From Mongoliitalea daihaiensis (GTDB lineage Bacteria; Bacteroidota; Bacteroidia; Cytophagales; Cyclobacteriaceae), in contig NZ_CP063779.1 of assembly GCF_021596945.1 (NCBI RefSeq), positions 1,119,501-1,183,500 on the forward strand: DNA of 64,000 nucleotides. The letters are read 5' to 3'. The position numbers were made by a program, and so were the translations under genes. The notes under the pieces are model-generated. The model had not been told where the DNA came from, made no database searches, and saw only the letters and a list, made by a program, of their open reading frames with translations. Within the stretch, counting starts at the first letter, position 1; every line of letters starts with the position of its first letter. Shown here in pieces: positions 1-7,641 of the stretch.

Positions 1-37
1 TGGCTCAATCGTTATCCATTATCTCAAAAGTCGCTTA

Positions 38-235
38 TTACTTTTCATCCTTTCCAAACAAAAACTTTGATAGTTCTTCCTTGGCTGCACCAGTTTTTTG
101 TTGCAATTTCCCTAAAAGTTGATCCTCTTGACCTTCTGCGTACATCAGATCATCATCCGTTAGGTCCGCATACTTTTCTTTCAATTTTCCCTTCATTTCG
201 TTCCAATTCCCTTTGATTTTTAGTTCTAAAGACAT
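38..235 (-). CDS. CsbD family stress-response protein
   Basis: A 65-residue, highly charged, Cys-free protein that matches the CsbD family in size and pattern: an N-terminal KIKGNWNEMKGKLKEKYADL segment, then D-D-L-x-Y-x-E-G and a G-K-L-Q-Q-K-T-G block. CsbD proteins are small cytoplasmic general-stress proteins (in Bacillus they are under sigma-B); their biochemical role is unknown. The gene stands alone, with about 200 bp of A/T-rich spacer upstream that must hold its promoter. Its stop is 38 bases from the window edge, so a partner further left cannot be excluded. Confident as to family; no specific function can be given. Confidence 0.9.
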   Translation of the reverse strand: MSLELKIKGNWNEMKGKLKEKYADLTDDDLMYAEGQEDQLLGKLQQKTGAAKEELSKFLFGKDEK

Positions 236-438
236 GATAATTTTGGTTTAGTTTAAAATATTATTTATTTAATAAATGCAATTTTTGTTCCAAAATAAAT
301 TTTTCATTATTTTTTTTAATTTATTGGGTAAATTTTTAAAGTATGAATTCTAAAAATCATATAATGTTGATTTCTTCGGGAAGTATCTCGAAGTATTTAA
401 ACTTGGGGATATACATTTTTCAATAAGGGAAAATCCAA

Positions 439-2949
439 CTATTTTAATTTAATTTTGACCTCTATCATCCCTCCAAATGCCTTAAGCGCATTAAGTAAGT
501 TTGGATTATGACCTTTGCCGCCAGCATTATTTAAAACCCAAACGCCAATTCGATTATCAGGGACAGATGTATGTCTACTAAAGTCAATATTTCTAGGTAC
601 TTCTTGGTCAGCTTTCCAAGTATGCGTTCTTCCTTCCACGCTGGGGATGGCTGTTTTTTTGAATCCAAAAAATCTCACCGTGTACGATTCATGATTATCC
701 TTTTTAGGAAACGAGGCATTGAGCCAATTTGTAAAGCATCCATCGCAAGGGTTTGATACGGTTGTTGCTTGAAGGGGAACATATATAATTTTCCAGTTTT
801 CATCATTTTCTATCTTCACAATAGCCTTCGCTTCTCCATAAAACTTTTCCTCTGTGGTACCCTTTTCCAATCTATAGACCCTGACAAATATTTCCTCTTC
901 TGCTTTTTCTACCTCCTCATCCAGTGCCACGTACCGCACCAAATTATCCATAGTATTTTCGGTAACACTGTACCCGCCAAACAACCCATAATCTCCTTTG
1001 GTGCCCCACTCATAACGGTACTCAAATTCATCTGTGTTTTCAAGTTTCTTGGCTGATCCGGCTGTTTCTACATAGAGCTTGATCTCATTGGTTCCCCCAT
1101 TTACTGGAGACAATGTTGTTCCATTGGGTTTTATTTCAAGTTTGATGGGCTTTACAATAATACTGACCGAATCCAAACCGATGGATGTCAGGTTTTCACC
1201 TTCTCTGATAAATACTTCTGCATATATTTTATCTTCAGCCTCTTCATCAACATTTGAAGGGTTGGATATCGCCCTGTAAAAAATTTTGGTGAAATTGGTC
1301 TCGATTTCCTTGCCTGTCCTACCTTCTTTGTCTCTCATGACACCGTATTCTCCTGTTGTCCACCATTTTATCCAATATGTCTGATTGTTGGGCAATTGCC
1401 CCAGTTTAGTGATTGTGAGCTCCTTTTGTTCATTGACGGATACGGCCGCATCTTTTGGTTCAAGTTTAAAAGGGATGTCATTGGCCTCAACTTTGAATAT
1501 CTCTACCATATTTGCCCTGTTGACATCGATGCCCAACCAAGCCGCATTGATTGCCTTAAGCCCAAGATCTGCCACTTTGAGGGCCCTAGCAGCACCTTTT
1601 TTGGTGAAATCCTCTAAATCCGGGCCGGAGGTACCGTACTTTATTTTATAAGCTTTGATCAGCAGTTTCTCCAGGTTATCCTTCATGACTTCATCAGCTT
1701 TGGTACCAACAATAAAATCAAGCATTTCCAGGGAGAATTTCTTCAAATCTCCATATCTGGAAAACTCGTCTATGCTTTCCATTTTACCGATAAGCCCTCC
1801 CAGATGAGAAAAAACTTTTGCCAGTTCCTCACTGTCCTCCTTGATGACATCCGCAAACCCGCCTGTCAATTCAGAAATTGCCGGCCACACCAAGTCATAG
1901 AAAGTGGTTTTCCAGGTCAGGTCAATTGCCTTTTTTTCTTCCTCTCTTGTCATGGCAAAAGTAGTCTTGCCCCAAACCGGTCCCACTACGCGGACTTTGT
2001 AGATTGCCTGTGATTCGTCAGTTTCCAAGGGGATGTTGATGGGGTCAGTTTCCATGACAGCAAACTTCATCCCCCCCTGTTTGACCACATTTTTTAGTGA
2101 TCCTAAAAATCCATCTATGTTAATAATAGGGTCTACTTTATGATCCGATTTGGCCTGTAACTGTCCGGAATATTCCGATTGTCTTATAAGGATAGTCTGC
2201 TTCCGGTCCCTGTCCTTGAAGGATTCCTTGTAGAGAAAGGCATGGGCGCGTCTCCTGAACCGATTGGTGATTGTGATACTCTGAAAGTCCTTGTCCGATA
2301 CCTGAAGTCCGCTTTTGATGTCAGGTTCTGTATTTATCACTCTGGCGCGTATATCTACGGTTTCACCGGATTCTCCTAATTTTTCGATCACAGCACGGAG
2401 TTCCGGCTCGAACAGACCCTGGTCAAGGGCAAAAGGATTTGTTTTGAGTTTATTTTCCACATCTGATGTGAGCTGAGAAAGTTCCTCGAGAGATCCTGAC
2501 TCGGTCAGGTACTTTTCCTTGACCTTGTTTCCATACACATAAAGCCCCGCCCCCAAATACAATAGGGCCTCTGCGGTACTTTGGGCTGAAATCTCAGTTT
2601 TCCCGTTTCCCAGAAAACCCATCATCATGAGCTTATCCTCGCTATCGGTCAAAAAAGCCAAGGTGAATTCACCATCTTTTACCGTGGCCTTGCTGCTCCC
2701 ATTCGCCTGAACCGGTTGACCGATGATACCACTGTAAAGCATTGCGCCTTCAAGGTTAGCATTCATGCCTTCCAGAATTTTTACTGTGACAGGCATAGTG
2801 GGGAATTCAGATATTCCCGGTTCGGGATCAACAGTGGGGTCTCCCGGATCTTTTGTCACCGGTGGTAGATCAGGTTCTTCCACATCTTTACATGAATTGA
2901 CGGCTAAGAAAATTGTGCAGAATAAAAAAAGATAAAATTTGGCTTTCAT
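439..2949 (-). CDS. Large lipoprotein of unknown function (paralogue A)
   Basis: Start chosen at the ATG at 2949 because it puts a lipoprotein signal at the N-terminus (MKAKFYLFLFCTIFLAVNSC, lipobox Cys at residue 20); the upstream in-frame ATGs to 3003 would add 18 residues in front of it. The mature protein of about 815 residues is predicted to be an outer-membrane or periplasmic lipoprotein, beginning with a Pro/Asp-rich linker. I recognise no domain. It shares blocks with the 723-residue lipoprotein at 7642..9813: a D-G-x-F-T-x-A-F segment, S-T-A-E-x-L-L-x-L-G, an R-R-R-x-x-x-F-L-Y segment, and a W-x-T-T-G-x-Y-G motif, so the two are diverged paralogues. It starts about 70 bases after the stop of the CHAT-protease gene and probably belongs to that operon. 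Confidence 0.8.
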   Translation of the reverse strand: MKAKFYLFLFCTIFLAVNSCKDVEEPDLPPVTKDPGDPTVDPEPGISEFPTMPVTVKILEGMNANLEGAMLYSGIIGQPVQANGSSKATVKDGEFTLAFLTDSEDKLMMMGFLGNGKTEISAQSTAEALLYLGAGLYVYGNKVKEKYLTESGSLEELSQLTSDVENKLKTNPFALDQGLFEPELRAVIEKLGESGETVDIRARVINTEPDIKSGLQVSDKDFQSITITNRFRRRAHAFLYKESFKDRDRKQTILIRQSEYSGQLQAKSDHKVDPIINIDGFLGSLKNVVKQGGMKFAVMETDPINIPLETDESQAIYKVRVVGPVWGKTTFAMTREEEKKAIDLTWKTTFYDLVWPAISELTGGFADVIKEDSEELAKVFSHLGGLIGKMESIDEFSRYGDLKKFSLEMLDFIVGTKADEVMKDNLEKLLIKAYKIKYGTSGPDLEDFTKKGAARALKVADLGLKAINAAWLGIDVNRANMVEIFKVEANDIPFKLEPKDAAVSVNEQKELTITKLGQLPNNQTYWIKWWTTGEYGVMRDKEGRTGKEIETNFTKIFYRAISNPSNVDEEAEDKIYAEVFIREGENLTSIGLDSVSIIVKPIKLEIKPNGTTLSPVNGGTNEIKLYVETAGSAKKLENTDEFEYRYEWGTKGDYGLFGGYSVTENTMDNLVRYVALDEEVEKAEEEIFVRVYRLEKGTTEEKFYGEAKAIVKIENDENWKIIYVPLQATTVSNPCDGCFTNWLNASFPKKDNHESYTVRFFGFKKTAIPSVEGRTHTWKADQEVPRNIDFSRHTSVPDNRIGVWVLNNAGGKGHNPNLLNALKAFGGMIEVKIKLK

Positions 2950-3018
2950 GATGATAAGGTTTTGGTTTACACTTACATCGAAACAGCTTAATTTTGTCAT
3001 CAAAAAAAATGGAGGTAA

Positions 3019-6000
3019 TTAACTTCGGTATTTAAAAAAGAGAAAAAGTAAAGCAAAAAATAAAGTAAACCCTAAAATCAAGTAAATCCTATTGTGTCCT
3101 TTTCTTAAATCTGAAATCGGTGTCACATCCCCTATCAATACCATTCCTGCCCAATATTGGGGAGAAAGTGTTCTTCCTTTTGCCGTGGAGAGGTATTTAA
3201 GTTTGGCTTCTTTCAATGCCCTATCCTTTGCCATTCCTTCGGACAGAAACTCCAAAAAGTAATCGGTGATTTCCATACTGGACTTCTCATCTACCTTCCA
3301 TAGACTGGTCAGTAGACTTTCGGAACCCGCGAATTGGAAAGCATGGGAGAGAGAAACCATTCCTTCTCCTGGCTGAAAAACCGGTTTCCCGGTTTCGCAT
3401 GCAGTGAGTAACGTCAGGTTTGACTGCATGTCAGTGTTGTAAATTTGATAGGCATAAAGGGCATTGTCTTCTTCCAAGGGATCACCATTTTTGGCAAAAA
3501 TAAGTTTGGAAAAAACCGGACTTATATTGTTAGATTCGGCATGCGTGCCGATATGGATGATTTTGTTTTTGCCAGCCTTTTCTCGAAATGCTTTAGCCGT
3601 GGATTCTTCAAAGGCAAAGATGTTGCCCCCTAATGTTTGTGCGGCTTTGTTGGCCAAGTTGATGGTAAATGGCTGTGGCAAAAGAGAAAGATAGGCGTTA
3701 TCCAAACTTAGGGAATCACGAACTGATTTGAGGTAATTTTCTTTCATCCTATCCAAAAATCCTGGAGTAAAAGCAACATAGTTGCTACGCATATTTTTCG
3801 AACTTTTGGTAAAACCAAACCACATACTATACTGGTAAGAGATATCATGTTTGACAAGCAAGCTATGCAAAAGAAACTCTTCATAAGTTTTGATTTCCTT
3901 GTCAGTCAACAAGTCGAAACTCAGATTAAACAACATCCCATCCGGTATGATCACTACATTGGAATCATTCAAATTACTGCCAAAAGGTTGCCAGAGCTGC
4001 TGATAAAGTTGGTAAGTAACAGCACCCAAAGCTTTTTGGTCATGCCAGAGGAAAGGAAGTTTTTTGATCAATTCGGGATTGAAATTCAATGAATAAAGTT
4101 GCTTTTTACCATTATTGATCACGATGGCTTTGAGATTTTCCTCTACAAAAAGATATCGGACAATTTGCTTTTCCTTTGGAAACACCAAGTCTCCTTCATA
4201 AATGTCCCCATACCTGGACTGATAATAGGCAGGGTAATCTGATTTGAGCATTTTTAAATGATTCTCCCATTTGGAAGAAACTGCCATAAATTCCTCGATA
4301 TTTCCTTCCTCAGCAAGTATATATCCCAATTCATCCCTAATCAGGGAGCCTTCTTCAATGATAGACTCCGGAACACCACTGAATCTAACCTGCCTCTGTT
4401 GGTTGAGTTGGGCGCGGATTTTTGCATACACACTGGATTCATGGGTTGCGATCAATTGGTTTAGGTATTTTTCTTGCCCTGTCTTTTCATACAGTTCCAA
4501 TTCGATCTGTTTGACAAAACTGATGAGTTCCTGATTTTGGGAAAGCAAAACCCCCAAATCTTGGCTGTCAGAAAGCATTGCCTTTCGTTTTTCTAAAAGT
4601 TTAATTCCATGCCTCAGTTCCTTTAACATTGATTCGAGGTAAGAAACGGATCGCTCTTGTGTAATTCTGTAATCTGACTTCCACTTGAGCAAATATGCCA
4701 TAGGCTTTTCATATTCTATTCTCACTGAATCCGTAAGATTGGTGACGGACTCCAAAAGGTGTGTAAGAATTCCCATTCCCTCTTCCGCCTCTGTTTTGGC
4801 TGTAGCAAAACTTCCCAAATTGTAGGATACACGGCTTTTGTTGATTACCTGATGAAAGCCTGGCAGGGATTGGATACCATTGGTTTTTTTGGTGTATTCA
4901 TAGCCCATTTTTGACAATTGCTGCGCCATATCAGGCTCTCCATGAAGAGAGAAAAAATCAGCAGCGTGGCCCAAAAAACCCAAGTAAACAAAATCCAAGG
5001 ATTCTTGATTGGTCTGTTGAAAGTACTTCAAAGCTGTATGATGATACGTTTTTGCAGCATCAATTTCATTTTCACCTTCTGCGACCAAGGCAAGTGTGTA
5101 ATAAATATCTGCCAATCGTAAAGGGAATTTTTCTTCCGTTGCATTGAGATCATCAATGGCCCGATTAAGGTATTTTTTTGCTTCTCCATAATTCATTAAA
5201 TAACTATGGACTTGACCTACCATGATAAGGCTTTCTGTGATTTCGGGATGTCCTGCTGGGAAATATTTTTCTTTCTCCTTCAGGGTATGTTCATGGATAT
5301 GAAGCGCTTGGAGATAGTTCCCCATGCTTTTATAGGTTATCCCCAAGTTCATCGAACTGTAAAAAATGGATAACATGGCCCGATCCCGCTTGGGATCATC
5401 TATTGCCTGATTTGCAAAGGCTTTGCTGTTTGCGATGGATGACTTGACCATTTTCACACTTTCATCCAATTTGCCTTTCACATCATATACAGCTGCCAGA
5501 TTGCCCTCTATCATTGCCTTTCGGTACAGTTGATTGGTAGGATTATCCTCCATTTGATCCAAGTATGCTATACCCGCTTTCCAATAATATTCCGCAGAAT
5601 CCCAAATAGAGGCATACCAGTAAGAAACTCCCAAATCATTGAGGATATTAAAGCGGCTTTCAGAACTGGTGTTAGGATCAAGATCAAATACCTCCAAGGC
5701 TTTGAGTGTATGAGTGCGGGCAAGTGCAAAATCATTTAATTGGGTAGCAAGCACACCGAGATTGCGTTCTATGATCGCCCATTCGGAAGGAGTATGATCG
5801 GGGATTTTATTCGTGAAGTCCAAGGCTCTTTTATTGGCGTCGTATGCCATTTGAATCTTACCTGCAAACATGAAATACCGATGTGATTCCAGGTGAGCTT
5901 GTCTTAATACTCTTGGATCCTGAGTTTTTCCGCTAAGAAAATCCAGCCAATATTGGACCCGGTCCATTCCATATTGAATGTCCTTTTGCTTGTTACCAAT

Positions 6001-6213
6001 AAATCCTGCAAGGGGGACAAAATAGCTGAGGTTTAAATAATCAGCATTTTTAATGTAAAGGTTTGTGTATGTATCAAAGAAAATAATCGCACTGTCTAAT
6101 TTGTCCTCGTTGATCGATTTTTGGACTTGGGCCAATCGCTCATCAATTGTTTGCCCGAGTAGAAGTATGGGCAAAAAAATCCATATGAGACCGATAAAAG
6201 TTGTCTTTTTCAC
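3019..6213 (-). CDS. TPR-CHAT protease, membrane anchored
   Basis: 1064 residues. An N-terminal signal peptide (ends near LLLGQT) is followed by a long array of tetratricopeptide repeats (about residues 30-560) and a C-terminal CHAT domain (about 730-1040), a caspase-like cysteine peptidase fold. The dyad is visible: His891 in I-H-I-G-T-H-A-E and Cys939 in L-T-A-C-E-T-G, followed by the usual G-E-G-M and S-L-W-K-V segments. The last about 20 residues form a hydrophobic helix ending K-Y-R-S, so the TPR and CHAT parts should lie in the periplasm, anchored in the inner membrane. The start overlaps the previous gene by 4 bases (translational coupling). CHAT proteases act with TPRs as regulated peptidases in several prokaryotic systems; the substrate here is unknown, and the neighbouring membrane TPR protein is the obvious candidate. 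Confidence 0.9.
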   Translation of the reverse strand: MKKTTFIGLIWIFLPILLLGQTIDERLAQVQKSINEDKLDSAIIFFDTYTNLYIKNADYLNLSYFVPLAGFIGNKQKDIQYGMDRVQYWLDFLSGKTQDPRVLRQAHLESHRYFMFAGKIQMAYDANKRALDFTNKIPDHTPSEWAIIERNLGVLATQLNDFALARTHTLKALEVFDLDPNTSSESRFNILNDLGVSYWYASIWDSAEYYWKAGIAYLDQMEDNPTNQLYRKAMIEGNLAAVYDVKGKLDESVKMVKSSIANSKAFANQAIDDPKRDRAMLSIFYSSMNLGITYKSMGNYLQALHIHEHTLKEKEKYFPAGHPEITESLIMVGQVHSYLMNYGEAKKYLNRAIDDLNATEEKFPLRLADIYYTLALVAEGENEIDAAKTYHHTALKYFQQTNQESLDFVYLGFLGHAADFFSLHGEPDMAQQLSKMGYEYTKKTNGIQSLPGFHQVINKSRVSYNLGSFATAKTEAEEGMGILTHLLESVTNLTDSVRIEYEKPMAYLLKWKSDYRITQERSVSYLESMLKELRHGIKLLEKRKAMLSDSQDLGVLLSQNQELISFVKQIELELYEKTGQEKYLNQLIATHESSVYAKIRAQLNQQRQVRFSGVPESIIEEGSLIRDELGYILAEEGNIEEFMAVSSKWENHLKMLKSDYPAYYQSRYGDIYEGDLVFPKEKQIVRYLFVEENLKAIVINNGKKQLYSLNFNPELIKKLPFLWHDQKALGAVTYQLYQQLWQPFGSNLNDSNVVIIPDGMLFNLSFDLLTDKEIKTYEEFLLHSLLVKHDISYQYSMWFGFTKSSKNMRSNYVAFTPGFLDRMKENYLKSVRDSLSLDNAYLSLLPQPFTINLANKAAQTLGGNIFAFEESTAKAFREKAGKNKIIHIGTHAESNNISPVFSKLIFAKNGDPLEEDNALYAYQIYNTDMQSNLTLLTACETGKPVFQPGEGMVSLSHAFQFAGSESLLTSLWKVDEKSSMEITDYFLEFLSEGMAKDRALKEAKLKYLSTAKGRTLSPQYWAGMVLIGDVTPISDLRKGHNRIYLILGFTLFFALLFLFFKYRS

Positions 6214-6950
6214 TTTTTCGTTAGTTCTTTCAACAATTCAATAGCTTGGGGATCTTGGGTTTGACGCAGAACCTCTACCGCTCTGTCTTCTTTTCCCCCT
6301 AGGACATAAGCCAAGGCCAAATACCATACTGCGTCTTTTTGAAATTGTGAATTTTCATTGGTAGCTACAGCATCGAAATAAAAGATGGCAGGATCAGCTT
6401 TTTTGAGGGCCAAATGAGAGACCCCCAGAAAATATTGTATAGTGTCGTTTTCAGGTTTGTACTGAATTAAACTTTCCCATCGGGAAATTGCCTCCTGGTA
6501 ATTACCTGATTTATAATCCACCATTGCTCTATCAAACTCATAATCGCTTTCAGAACTCATAGCTGTTATCAGGCCGGGATCTTCTTGGTAATACATGGCG
6601 AAAAGTTTTTCATAATGAGATTCTCGAGGATACAACACCCACCCTGCTGCTAAAATTAACAGCATAATAGCCGCAGCCGCCCCCATAATCCAAGGGCTTA
6701 GACTTTTCACTGACTTTTCTATTCCTACATCCGGCTCGATTTCTTGATGAAACTCTTCCAATGAAGCTCTAAAAGCACCCTCCTCTAAAGCCTCCATCAA
6801 TCCCTTAACCTCCTGAAGCTTTGCTTCAAGGATAGGGTCTGATTGCAGGGCAACTTCGAATAATTCACGATCCTGTTCATTTAGTGTGCCCAGAATATAA
6901 CTTTCTATTTGCTCAAACTCCTCTTGTGATATATTATATTGCTTATTCAA
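6210..6950 (-). CDS. Membrane TPR protein, putative anti-sigma factor
   Basis: 246 residues in three parts: an acidic N-terminal cytoplasmic domain of about 85 residues, one transmembrane helix (residues about 86-107, P-W-I-M-G-A-A-A-A-I-M-L-L-I-L), and a periplasmic region with tetratricopeptide repeats (about 120-246, e.g. D-Y-K-S-G-N-Y-Q-E-A-I). The N-terminus (E-S-Y-I-L-G-T-L-N-E-Q-D-R) resembles the zinc-less anti-sigma domains that accompany Bacteroidota ECF sigma factors. It overlaps the sigma gene by 8 bases and the CHAT gene by 4, so all three are translationally coupled. Inference: it holds the sigma factor at the membrane and senses or is cut on the periplasmic side. Confidence 0.8.
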   Translation of the reverse strand: MNKQYNISQEEFEQIESYILGTLNEQDRELFEVALQSDPILEAKLQEVKGLMEALEEGAFRASLEEFHQEIEPDVGIEKSVKSLSPWIMGAAAAIMLLILAAGWVLYPRESHYEKLFAMYYQEDPGLITAMSSESDYEFDRAMVDYKSGNYQEAISRWESLIQYKPENDTIQYFLGVSHLALKKADPAIFYFDAVATNENSQFQKDAVWYLALAYVLGGKEDRAVEVLRQTQDPQAIELLKELTKK

Positions 6951-7518
6951 GTTCCTTATTGGTGTTAGTCTTCCACTTTTCTTTTAACTGCTGAATACAG
7001 CGATATTTATTGTTTCGGGCAGTTGCAGCAGTCCAATTGAATGCTAAGGCAATTTGCTCCATCGTTTCCTTCAGAAAATAAAATCGTCTCAGTACTTCTT
7101 TACAGTTTTTACCCAAATTATCAAATTCTTTCACAACCCACTGATGCTGTGCCTCCTGATCATGATTAGGTAGATCGTTTTCCAAAGATAGATTTGGATG
7201 TATTTCCACAGTAGTTTTATTCTTATTGGCTCTCAGTTTGTCCAACCACTTATTTTTAGCGATCTGATATAAGTAACCCGATATAGCTGTCCCATTTTCA
7301 GGTTGAAACCGATCCGATTTGACCTTTTTCCAAAGCACTACAAACGCTTCCTGATAGATATCCTTGGCGTCATCAGATGTTCCGTTATTTGCCAACACAT
7401 ATTGTTCTACCTTTTTGTATTGACTGGAATAGAACACCCTCAGAATCTTTGGATCATTGCTTTTGATCCCATGGATAATTTCCTCTTGGCTATATTTCTC
7501 AAAAGTATAGGACTGCAT
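6943..7518 (-). CDS. ECF-type RNA polymerase sigma factor
   Basis: About 191 residues from the ATG at 7518 (MQSYTFEKYSQEEIIHGIKS). Another in-frame start at 7545 exists, but the A-rich leader typical of Bacteroidota start sites precedes the 7518 codon. Region 2 is recognisable (D-D-A-K-D-I-Y-Q-E-A-F-V-V-L-W-K-K, then I-A-K-N-K-W-L-D-K-L-R) and region 4 follows (C-K-E-V-L-R-R-F-Y, M-E-Q-I-A-L-A-F-N-W-T-A-A-T-A-R-N-N). It is the first gene of an operon with the anti-sigma-like TPR protein and the CHAT protease. A hairpin covering the start codon (7512-7536) may limit translation, and an inverted repeat at 7549-7566 could be an operator. ECF sigma factors redirect RNA polymerase to a small regulon; the regulon here is unknown. 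Confidence 0.93.
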   Translation of the reverse strand: MQSYTFEKYSQEEIIHGIKSNDPKILRVFYSSQYKKVEQYVLANNGTSDDAKDIYQEAFVVLWKKVKSDRFQPENGTAISGYLYQIAKNKWLDKLRANKNKTTVEIHPNLSLENDLPNHDQEAQHQWVVKEFDNLGKNCKEVLRRFYFLKETMEQIALAFNWTAATARNNKYRCIQQLKEKWKTNTNKELE

Positions 7519-7536
7519 CTTTTTATTTGATGCAGT
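7512..7536 (-). promoter_or_regulatory. Start-codon-sequestering hairpin of the ECF sigma gene
   Basis: ACTGCATC and GATGCAGT form an 8-bp perfect inverted repeat around a 9-base A-rich loop. On the transcribed (minus) strand the ATG at 7518-7516 lies inside the 3' arm and the A-rich leader lies in the loop, so the folded mRNA would hide the start codon. Seen in sequence; a regulatory role is inference. Confidence 0.5.
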
Positions 7537-7548
7537 AATATACAACCT

Positions 7549-7566
7549 ATTGGTATTTTGACCAAT
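7549..7566. promoter_or_regulatory. Inverted repeat upstream of the ECF sigma gene
   Basis: ATTGGT and ACCAAT are separated by 6 bases, about 30-50 bp upstream of the sigma start codon. The position fits an operator or part of the promoter region. There is no independent support. Confidence 0.3.
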
Positions 7567-7581
7567 CTATAAGATGCTTTT

Positions 7582-7624
7582 ACATTCCCTGTTTTTCATT
7601 CACATCGGAAAAAACAGGGAATGT
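7582..7624 (-). terminator. Terminator after the 723-residue lipoprotein gene
   Basis: Two 15-base arms (ACATTCCCTGTTTTT and its exact reverse complement at 7610-7624) enclose a 13-base loop, just beyond the stop of the lipoprotein gene at 7642. Runs of A or T end the inner arms. It separates that transcription unit from the sigma/CHAT operon that starts immediately below. Confidence 0.8.
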
Positions 7625-7641
7625 CATCAAAGTAATCTGAG

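Noticed and set aside
1385..1651. Plus-strand open frames inside the large lipoprotein gene
   Set aside because: They are antisense shadows of a gene with lipoprotein signal and paralogue; similar shadows occur inside most long genes here.
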